From positions 4,588,001-4,652,000 of the forward strand of contig NZ_CP042425.1 of assembly GCF_008254045.1 (NCBI RefSeq): a stretch of DNA of 64,000 nucleotides, read 5' to 3'. Within the stretch, counting starts at the first letter, position 1, and each line of letters begins with the position of its first letter. This document shows positions 15,400-22,551 of this stretch, one piece after another. The notes beneath the pieces were generated by a model that was not told where the DNA came from, ran no database searches, and saw only the letters and a list, made by a program, of their open reading frames with translations. The stretch is from Limnoglobus roseus. Its GTDB lineage: Bacteria > Planctomycetota > Planctomycetia > Gemmatales > Gemmataceae. Both the position numbers and the translations under genes were made by a program.

Positions 15400-17595
15400 A
15401 TGCTCCTCGTTCAGCGACTTCGCGAAATCCAGGACCACCACGGCTACCTGCCGGACGATTCCCTCCGGCAACTGTCGAAGGACACGGACATTCCCCTGCC
15501 GAAGATTCAGGAAGTCATCAGCTTCTTCGCGCACTTCCGACCGGAGTGGGACAAGCCGAAGAAGGTCGAAGTCCACGTCTGCCGCGACATGGCGTGCCAC
15601 CTGAAGGGCGCGCCGAAGGTGATGCAGGAACTCAAGAAGATCGAACGCGAGAACCACGACAGCGTCCACGTGGACGGCGTGTCGTGCCTCGGCCGGTGCG
15701 ACCGCGCGCCGTGCTTGTACATCAGCCGCCACCCGGACCCGAACGTCGATCACAAGCACGAGAGCCACACCCTCGACCCGGCCGAACAAGAAGCGATCGC
15801 GAAGGAGCACAAGAACCCTTACGCCGAAGGAGACCGCCGCGGCGTCTTCCACGAGTGGGTCTACGCCGGCCGGAAGCCCGAGGACTACGCGAAGATTCTG
15901 AAGACCGCCCTCGCCGGCGAGGAAGTGCCGATCCCCGACTGGGACTTCACGTACAAGTTCCACACGAACGAGTGGCAGATCGACCCGTACCCGACGGCGG
16001 ACGAGCGGTACGGGGCCGTCCGCGGGATCGTGAAAGACTTGCCGAACCCCGCGCCGTTCGTCGCCGCCCGCCCGCCGAAGGACGTGCCGGAAAAGGAAAA
16101 GCGGAAGTGGGAGGAGAAGTTCTACGCCGACCGGAACCCGTGGTTGCAGAAGCTGAAGGAGTCGGAACTCCTCGGCATGGGCGGGGCCGGGATGCAAGCC
16201 TACGCGAAGTGGAACGCCGTGTGGCGCGAGGAACGCGACGAGAAGTACATCGTCTGCAACGGCGACGAGAGCGAGCCCGGCACGTTCAAGGACCGCGAAC
16301 TGTTGCTCCGCACGCCGCACCTCGTCATCGAGGGCGTCATCATCGCGGGCCTGATGACGAACGCCACCCGCGGGTTCATCTTCATCCGCCACGAGTACAC
16401 CGAGCAAATCAAGGCCGTGCGGGCCGCCATCGAAGTCGCGAAGGAGATGGGGGCGTGCGGCACGAAGATCTTCGGCTCGAACCGCAACTTCAACGTCGAG
16501 GTCTTCGTTAGCCCCGGCGGGTACATCTGCGGCGAACAGACGGCGCTCATTGAGGCGATGGAAGACCACCGCGCCCAACCCCGCAACCGGCCGCCGGAAC
16601 TGATGACCAACGGCCTACGCGACCGGCCGACGGTCGTGAACAACGTCGAGACGCTGGCCTGGACGCCGCGGATCATGATGAGCGGCGGCCAGTGGTACCA
16701 GAACGCCGCCGACGGCGACTTCGTCGGCCGCCGGCTCATTTCGATCAGCGGCGACCTCGCCAAGCCGGGCATCTTCGAGGTGAAGGTCAGCGACACGCTC
16801 CAGAAGGTCATCCAGTACGCCGGCGACTGCACCGGCACGCTGAAAGCCGTCTGCACGTCGGGCCCGTCCGGCGGCATCCTGCCGATTTTGGTCACGATTG
16901 CCTCGCAGTTCACCTCCCGCCTGTCGGCCGCGATCGCCGGCATCGACGACCCCGACGGCCAGCAGTTGCTCATCAAGATGGTCCGCTACGGCCTCCGCGA
17001 CCCGGAGAACCCGCGGATGGCGATGGACCTGCCGAACGATGTCGCGGCGTGCTTGGAGAAGCTGATCGAGATCGAGAAGGGCGGCAAGCGGTTGCTCTTC
17101 GATATCCGCAAGCTGCCGCTCGACCTGAACCAGTTCAAGGCACTCGGCAAGCTCCTCGGCGTCGGCATGGGCAAGGACGCGGACATGATGATCGGCTCGT
17201 CGATGGGCAAGTCGGCCGGCATGATGCTCGGCGCGGGCATCGTCGTCTACTCCCGCGAGGGGGCGCCGAGCATGCTCGACCACGCCCTCAACCACACCGA
17301 GTTCTACCGCAACGAGTCGTGCGGCAAGTGCGTCCCGTGCCGCCTCGGGTCGCAGAAACTCGTCGAGATCGGCGTCGACTTGCTCAAGCGGACGGCGGAG
17401 GGCACGCTCTCGAAGCAGAACAAGCCGGGACCCAACGGCAAGGAACAGCCCGGGTTGTTGCAGCAAGCGTCGCTCATCAGCGATATGTCGCTCGCGATGG
17501 TGATGACTTCAATTTGCAGCCTCGGCCAGGTCGCGCCGAACCCGCTGATGACGGTGCTACAATACTTCCAGCACGAACTGAAGCCGGTGGATTAG
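15400..17595 (+). CDS. NuoE-NuoF-type fusion, NAD(H)-oxidising diaphorase subunit
   Basis: The 731-residue protein joins two complex-I modules. Residues 1-130 are a thioredoxin-like [2Fe-2S] domain with Cys61, Cys66, Cys96 and Cys100. The rest is a NuoF/HoxF-like part with the FMN/NADH site (GMGGAGMQ at 259-266, NGDESEPGTFKD at 287-298), a GPSGGILP segment near 488-495, and a [4Fe-4S] site of Cys641, Cys644, Cys647 and Cys706. About 100 extra residues after the GPSGG segment are unusual. The expected reaction is hydride transfer between NAD(P)H and FMN, then to Fe-S clusters. Its neighbours are redox proteins, not other complex I subunits, so it is not part of a nuo operon. Confidence 0.88.
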   Translation: MLLVQRLREIQDHHGYLPDDSLRQLSKDTDIPLPKIQEVISFFAHFRPEWDKPKKVEVHVCRDMACHLKGAPKVMQELKKIERENHDSVHVDGVSCLGRCDRAPCLYISRHPDPNVDHKHESHTLDPAEQEAIAKEHKNPYAEGDRRGVFHEWVYAGRKPEDYAKILKTALAGEEVPIPDWDFTYKFHTNEWQIDPYPTADERYGAVRGIVKDLPNPAPFVAARPPKDVPEKEKRKWEEKFYADRNPWLQKLKESELLGMGGAGMQAYAKWNAVWREERDEKYIVCNGDESEPGTFKDRELLLRTPHLVIEGVIIAGLMTNATRGFIFIRHEYTEQIKAVRAAIEVAKEMGACGTKIFGSNRNFNVEVFVSPGGYICGEQTALIEAMEDHRAQPRNRPPELMTNGLRDRPTVVNNVETLAWTPRIMMSGGQWYQNAADGDFVGRRLISISGDLAKPGIFEVKVSDTLQKVIQYAGDCTGTLKAVCTSGPSGGILPILVTIASQFTSRLSAAIAGIDDPDGQQLLIKMVRYGLRDPENPRMAMDLPNDVAACLEKLIEIEKGGKRLLFDIRKLPLDLNQFKALGKLLGVGMGKDADMMIGSSMGKSAGMMLGAGIVVYSREGAPSMLDHALNHTEFYRNESCGKCVPCRLGSQKLVEIGVDLLKRTAEGTLSKQNKPGPNGKEQPGLLQQASLISDMSLAMVMTSICSLGQVAPNPLMTVLQYFQHELKPVD

Positions 17596-17679
17596 GTCGA
17601 TCCCCGGACGTGGCCCCGGGTGAAGGGAATCGTTGGTATGCGGCCCGCGTCGATGGCAGCTTGATCTGGAGCATCATTC

Positions 17680-20439
17680 ATGGCGATTTCGCTCGACCTG
17701 TGGGATTCGTTCGGCGGCGGTCGCGACTCGGAAACGGTGTTCGCCCGTGACGAAGACGGCAACCTCATCCGCCGCGTCCAGGCCACCCGCAAAGACCTCG
17801 ACGAAAAAATTGACATCGTCATCGACGGGTTCGTCGTCAAAGACATGCCGCTGGCGACCATGGTGAAGGACGCCCAGGGGACGCCGCAGTTCGACCTCGA
17901 CGGCTACCCGAAACTGCGGAAGACGACGATCTACGACGCCGCCATGGAACTCGTCCGCCGCGAAGAGTGGTCACAGGACGAACTCGAACGCCGCATCCCG
18001 GTCTTGTGCCACCGCGAACACCTGCACCCCGTGGCCGTCTGCCGGATGTGCTCTGTCCACGTCATCCGCAAGAAGCGGGGGGCCGGCGGCAAGCTGATGC
18101 CGAACGACAAGCTCGTGCCGGCGTGCCAGTTCGAGATCCAGCCGGGCATGGTCGTCACCACCCGTTGTGGGCCGAACCCGCCGAACACCGAGAAGACCGG
18201 CCGCGACTTCACCGCCGAGGTGCTGCAATCCATCTCCGTCATCACGGAGTACCTCGTCGGCGACCACTACAAGCCGGACGACTCCCGGCGGAAGATTTTC
18301 TCGAACGAACTCAAGGCGGTCGCCGACCACCTGAACGTCGAGGGGCCGCGGCCGGGCCTGCCCGCCCGCATCTCCGACGGCCGGCCGGGCCGTAACGCCC
18401 AGCGGCACTCGAAGTCGCGGCCGTCGATCCCGCTGCCCGTCGTCGCCGACGGTTACAAGAGTCTGTCCGAACTGCCCGAGACGGGCGTGAACCCGGAGTT
18501 CCCGTACTCGTCGCGCACGGTGGCCGTGGACCACGACCGCTGTATCGTCTGCGACCGGTGCGTGCGGTCGTGTCACGACGTGCGGCCGTTCAAGGTCATC
18601 GGCCACACGGGGAAGGGCTACCTCACGCGGATCAGCTTTGACCTCGACGAGAACATGAACGACTCGTCGTGCGTGCAGTGCGGCGAGTGCATGAACTCCT
18701 GCCCGACCGGGGCGCTGCAACTCAACCGGCGGATCATCCCGATCGGGCTGCGCGAACAGTTGGGCCTGACCGGGAAGAGTGCCGACGACGAGCCGCTGCT
18801 CGCGGAACTGGAAAGCCCGCGGACGCCGATCAACTCGAAGGCCGTGTTCGAATCGCCGAGCACGGGCAAGTCGGCCACCGGCTTCCTGTCGGCCGAGGAG
18901 ATGCAGGCGCTGAAGTTCCAGTACATCCCGAAGGAGTCGCCGAACCCTGAGTGGTTCCAGCCGTTCCGCGACGTGCCCCTGTCGTACCTGCGGTGGAACG
19001 AGGGGGCCGTGCAGTACCGCAAACTGAAACAGGGCGACGAAATCTGTACCCAGGGCCACTACTCGAACTCAGCGTTCTTCATCAAGTCCGGCGAGTTCGG
19101 CATCTGGAAGCGCAGCGGTCCCGCCCGCCGGGGGGCGAACGGTACGGACGCCGGCGAGAAAAGCCCGTTCGGACTGAAGTCGATTCACACGATCATCGGC
19201 GAACTCGCGCCGCTCTCCAACCAACCGCGCGTCGCGACGGTGCGCGTCACCTCCGACGAGGCCGAGGTCTACGAAATCACGCGGAATATTCTGGACGTGG
19301 CCCAGCGGGTCGAATCGGCCCGCGACGTGTTAGGGCTGATCTACACACGGAACGCCCTGTTCGCGAGCCTGGATCGCAAGAGCGACAACCCGAACGAGCC
19401 GTCACTGTTCGAGGGCCTGTCCGGCAAGGAGCGGGCCGACGTGGTGAAGCTGCTTACCGAGGGCGTCCGCGACGAGTCGAAGAAACTGCCCGACCCCGGT
19501 GCCCGCAAGCCGACCGATGAAGAAGGCCGCAAGATCGTCTACCCGGTGATCGACCCGGACGCGAACCTCGTGCGGGCCACCCTCCGCCGCTGCCAGCGGG
19601 ACGAGAAGATTGTCATCGAGGGGGAAAAGGCCCAGGACTTCTACATCATCCGGTACGGCACGGTGAAGGTGTCGATCGAGGTCGAGGACCGCGAAGTCAT
19701 TGTGGCGAAGCAGTCCGAGAACGAGTACTTCGGCGAAGTGGCCCTCATGCAGGACGGCCGCCGGACGGCGACGATTACGGCCCTGGACACGGTCGAACTC
19801 GTCCGCATTCCGAAGTTGTTGTTCATGGAAATGATCAAGCGGTTCCCGTCGATGAAGGAGCGGTTCGAGAAGGCCGCCGCCGCCCGTCTCGCCCGCGGCC
19901 AACAGGCGAAGCCGGTCGTCAACAACTACCTGTCCGACTACCTCAACCAGGGGTTGTACCAGGGCCGCAACTTGTTGGTGCTGGACCTCCACAGTTGCAC
20001 CCGCTGCGACGAGTGTACGCGGGCGTGTGCCGACTCGCACGGCGACGGCTACAGTCGGCTATTGCGCGAGGGAATGCGGTTCGGCAAGTTCCTCGTGGCG
20101 GCGTCGTGCCGGTCGTGCTATAAGCCGTACTGCATGGACGGGTGCCCGGTGGACGCCATCCACCGTTCTGGCACGGAACTGCACATCAAGATCGACGACC
20201 ACTGCATCCGCTGCGGGCAGTGCGAACGCAACTGCCCTTACGGCGCGATTCAGATTCCCGACAAGATGGAAGTGTCGCAGAAGATCAGCATCGCGGACAC
20301 GGCCGTGAACTGCGACAAGTGCCACGATTTGGTGCCGGAAGGGGCCGACCCGTTCTGCGTGGCCGCTTGCCCGCACGAGGCCGCGTTCCGCATGACCGGC
20401 CCGGACCTGTACAAGAAGGTGACGAAGCAGACGATTTGA
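17680..20439 (+). CDS. Multi-cluster Fe-S protein with two cyclic-nucleotide-binding domains
   Basis: The 919-residue protein has four parts. (1) A NuoG/HoxU-like [2Fe-2S] domain with Cys110, Cys121, Cys124 and Cys149. (2) Two [4Fe-4S] motifs, Cys288/291/294/298 and Cys331/334/337/341. (3) Two cyclic-nucleotide-binding domains at about 445-545 and 632-740, each with a phosphate-cassette-like motif (GELAPLSNQPRVATV and GEVALMQDGRRTATI). (4) A C-terminal four-cluster ferredoxin domain of the DMSO-reductase beta type, with cysteine sets starting at 773, 810, 842 and 878. It likely relays electrons between the upstream flavoprotein and cytochrome b, under control of a bound small ligand. The gene is the last of the operon. 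Confidence 0.85.
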   Translation: MAISLDLWDSFGGGRDSETVFARDEDGNLIRRVQATRKDLDEKIDIVIDGFVVKDMPLATMVKDAQGTPQFDLDGYPKLRKTTIYDAAMELVRREEWSQDELERRIPVLCHREHLHPVAVCRMCSVHVIRKKRGAGGKLMPNDKLVPACQFEIQPGMVVTTRCGPNPPNTEKTGRDFTAEVLQSISVITEYLVGDHYKPDDSRRKIFSNELKAVADHLNVEGPRPGLPARISDGRPGRNAQRHSKSRPSIPLPVVADGYKSLSELPETGVNPEFPYSSRTVAVDHDRCIVCDRCVRSCHDVRPFKVIGHTGKGYLTRISFDLDENMNDSSCVQCGECMNSCPTGALQLNRRIIPIGLREQLGLTGKSADDEPLLAELESPRTPINSKAVFESPSTGKSATGFLSAEEMQALKFQYIPKESPNPEWFQPFRDVPLSYLRWNEGAVQYRKLKQGDEICTQGHYSNSAFFIKSGEFGIWKRSGPARRGANGTDAGEKSPFGLKSIHTIIGELAPLSNQPRVATVRVTSDEAEVYEITRNILDVAQRVESARDVLGLIYTRNALFASLDRKSDNPNEPSLFEGLSGKERADVVKLLTEGVRDESKKLPDPGARKPTDEEGRKIVYPVIDPDANLVRATLRRCQRDEKIVIEGEKAQDFYIIRYGTVKVSIEVEDREVIVAKQSENEYFGEVALMQDGRRTATITALDTVELVRIPKLLFMEMIKRFPSMKERFEKAAAARLARGQQAKPVVNNYLSDYLNQGLYQGRNLLVLDLHSCTRCDECTRACADSHGDGYSRLLREGMRFGKFLVAASCRSCYKPYCMDGCPVDAIHRSGTELHIKIDDHCIRCGQCERNCPYGAIQIPDKMEVSQKISIADTAVNCDKCHDLVPEGADPFCVAACPHEAAFRMTGPDLYKKVTKQTI

Positions 20440-20466
20440 GGGCCAACACGCCCTGTCGAAGTGAAC

Positions 20467-20539
20467 GGCGAGCGGCCCGGCGTAACGGGGCCGTGTCTAG
20501 GTGTATCAGACACGGCCCGCTTACGCCGGGCCGCTCGCC
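20467..20539. repeat. 32-bp inverted repeat, dispersed family copy 2
   Basis: Arms 20467-20498 and 20508-20539 pair with only two mismatches. The sequence is the same family as 3511-3587: GGCGAGCGGCCCGGCGT followed by the GGGCCGTGTCT core. It lies between convergent stops at 20439 and 20553. No T-run is present. Confidence 0.88.
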
Positions 20540-20552
20540 TTTATGAACGTGA

Positions 20553-21935
20553 TTATTCCCCCTCCGGGAACTGCACCTGCGCCAGCTTCGCAAACGGGTC
20601 GTGGCCGCGGGTGAAGGCCAACTCCACGGCGGCCGTGCGGCTCACGCGGATGTGCATTCGCTTCACCGGCTCCGGGAACAGTTCGCCGTCGCAGTAGGCG
20701 TGCAGCGGCCGCTTACGCGGGTCGATCGTCTCCAGCGTTACCTCCGCGTCCATCGGCAACACGGCTGGCCGCCAGAACGCGGGGCGGAGGACGTTCGAGC
20801 CGACGAGCAGTAACACTTGTGTGTTCAACGGGACCGGCGACGCCCCCATCGCACGGGCGTAAGAGGTCGAACCGGCCGCCGTCGAGACGAGAACGCCGTC
20901 GCCGACGAGGTTCTTGATCTTCTCTTCGCCGTTGATGCTCACCTTCACCCACGCCGTCTGGCCGGACGATCGCTCGACCCAAGCCTCGTTGAAGGCCACG
21001 GCCTCTTGCTTGCCGCCCGTCGTGAACTCGACTTCGACTTGCAATAGCGGTAGGTGGTAGAGCAGCAAGTCCTCACGCCAGAACGTGGTCACGTCGCGGC
21101 CGCTGAGCAGGAAGCCGAGGCCGCCGGTGTTGATGCCGTAGAACGGCAGCCGCTTCCGCCAGTGTTTGCGAATCGCCCGCAGCATCGTGCCGTCGCCGCC
21201 GACGGCCACGATCATCTCGGGCTCGCCGGTCGTGTACGGGGCGAGCAGTTCGCCGATGTTGCGGGACGTTTCCTTCCACTCGTCCACGAACATCGTGAAC
21301 TTGGCCTGTGCCGGCCGGTACGTGGCCCGCTCGCGGGTGGCCACGTCTCGGTAGAGGCGGTGCCGTTGAATGTACGATGCCACACTCGGGTACAGGTGAT
21401 CGACCGCGGCTTGCTCCCCCTGGTTGAGCATCATCCGCACCGTCTGGCTCGGCACGTAGGGGTCGTGCTCGATCACCACGCTCCTCGGCGGCAGGTCGGC
21501 CGGGTCGAGCGGTTCGCCGCGTTCCCGCAGAACGATGAACCCGACTGACGCCCACTGCTGCGCGCCGCGCTCCCACTCGGTGTGGATGGTCGATTGCCGG
21601 AGGTGCCCGCCGCGAACCCAATCGGCCGAGATGACGTGCCAGAACTCGACGCCCTCGACGAGGTAGCGGTCGGTCAGACAGGCCGGCGGGCTGTGACTGT
21701 TTTGTTCCAGGTCGCTCAGGTCGACGGTCAATTTCGGGAGCCCGCGGAAGTGCAGGTCGCTCATCGTGGCCCGGTGGATGGGCAAACTGTCCGCCACGGC
21801 CGCCGGTTTCGGGCGGGGGCCGGACGGCACGACGATGACGCGGTCGAACTGCTCGACGAGTTTTTCCGCGATGTGGCGGTGGTGCAGGGTCGGCGGGTCG
21901 AACGGGGCGTGGTAGACCGCGAGACGGATGGTCAT
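20553..21935 (-). CDS. Fused NadD-like adenylyltransferase and NAD kinase
   Basis: The 460-residue protein joins two NAD-pathway enzymes. The N-terminal 190 residues are a nicotinate/nicotinamide nucleotide adenylyltransferase-like domain with FDPPTLHHRH in place of the usual FDPxHxGH and a late VPSQTVR like the family ISSTxIR. The C-terminal 260 residues are an NAD kinase with GGDGT, a NEAW segment and DGVLVSTAAGSTSYA. If both halves work, the protein adenylates a mononucleotide and phosphorylates NAD to NADP. The Gly-to-Arg change in the HxGH motif leaves the first activity uncertain. I preferred the ATG at 21935; a GTG at 21947 is possible. It converges on the Fe-S gene. Confidence 0.85.
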   Translation of the reverse strand: MTIRLAVYHAPFDPPTLHHRHIAEKLVEQFDRVIVVPSGPRPKPAAVADSLPIHRATMSDLHFRGLPKLTVDLSDLEQNSHSPPACLTDRYLVEGVEFWHVISADWVRGGHLRQSTIHTEWERGAQQWASVGFIVLRERGEPLDPADLPPRSVVIEHDPYVPSQTVRMMLNQGEQAAVDHLYPSVASYIQRHRLYRDVATRERATYRPAQAKFTMFVDEWKETSRNIGELLAPYTTGEPEMIVAVGGDGTMLRAIRKHWRKRLPFYGINTGGLGFLLSGRDVTTFWREDLLLYHLPLLQVEVEFTTGGKQEAVAFNEAWVERSSGQTAWVKVSINGEEKIKNLVGDGVLVSTAAGSTSYARAMGASPVPLNTQVLLLVGSNVLRPAFWRPAVLPMDAEVTLETIDPRKRPLHAYCDGELFPEPVKRMHIRVSRTAAVELAFTRGHDPFAKLAQVQFPEGE

Positions 21936-22010
21936 GAGGCCGAACACCTGGCGAACGGAAGGAGGTTCGCCAGCATTGTAGCGGCCCCGAAGGCGAAGGC
22001 GAAGAAGTCG

Positions 22011-22475
22011 TTAGTGGCCGCCGCCGCCCTCTTCTCCACCGCCACCGTGCTTTTCGGCTTTCGCCTCGCGGACGGCCTTCTTGTACGGTTGCAGGGCGAC
22101 CACGTCGGTCACGCGGGGGCCTTCCGAGTTGTACTTCGGGAGGAAGGCCGATTGCTTCGGCGAGTCGTTGTACCAGCCGAGGAAGAAGCGACCGGGGCGG
22201 CGGCCGAAGCCAGTGTAGTCCCAGCCGAACGTGCCGTCCTGCACGCCGCGACCCTCACCGCGAACGAGCTTACTGCCGCCGATGTAGCCGCCCGATTCAT
22301 TTCTCTCGATGCCGGCGGTCGCGAATCGGCCGAGCGGCTTGGCCGTCCCGAGGGCCTCGTGCGTGTGTACGGCCGGGATGAGGAATGGCGTCGTGCGGGC
22401 CGGAAACGGCTCTTTCTCCTCCGCAAAGGCGGAACCGCCGAGTGCCACCAGAAACATCGCCGCGATCGTTCGCAT
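22011..22475 (-). CDS. Small secreted protein, function unknown
   Basis: The 154-residue protein starts with a signal peptide (MRTIAAMFLVALGGSAFAEE) and ends in a Gly/Glu/His-rich tail (HGGGGEEGGGGH) that could bind metal. The middle part is rich in Gly and aromatic residues. I recognise no family. The start at 22475 has a strong GGAGGG site. It lies 76 bp downstream of the heme-binding-domain gene on the same strand, with a hairpin between them, so it may be a weaker distal gene of that transcript. The next gene downstream (NadD-NadK) begins 75 bp further on. Confidence 0.7.
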   Translation of the reverse strand: MRTIAAMFLVALGGSAFAEEKEPFPARTTPFLIPAVHTHEALGTAKPLGRFATAGIERNESGGYIGGSKLVRGEGRGVQDGTFGWDYTGFGRRPGRFFLGWYNDSPKQSAFLPKYNSEGPRVTDVVALQPYKKAVREAKAEKHGGGGEEGGGGH

Positions 22476-22502
22476 GTCCAACCCTCCGGGTTCGTACAAA
22501 CG

Positions 22503-22530
22503 GTATCGGCCGGCCTGGGGCCGGCGATAC
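22503..22530. terminator. Hairpin between two secreted-protein genes
   Basis: A 12-bp stem with a single G bulge (GTATCG plus CCGGCC against GGCCGG plus CGATAC) lies in the 76-bp gap. It has no U-tract on the minus strand, so it may attenuate the transcript or protect its 3' end without fully terminating it. Confidence 0.45.
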
Positions 22531-22551
22531 ACGTAAATTTCCCAGATCGGC

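Noticed and set aside
15400..20439. Fragment of a canonical complex I (nuo) operon or a bidirectional hydrogenase
   Set aside because: There are no membrane Nuo subunits, no NuoCD and no hydrogenase large or small subunit nearby. The neighbours are multiheme cytochromes and a cytochrome b.
3511..20539. CRISPR array or insertion-sequence ends
   Set aside because: The repeats are single palindromes with no spacers, no regular spacing, no cas genes, no transposase and no target duplication visible.
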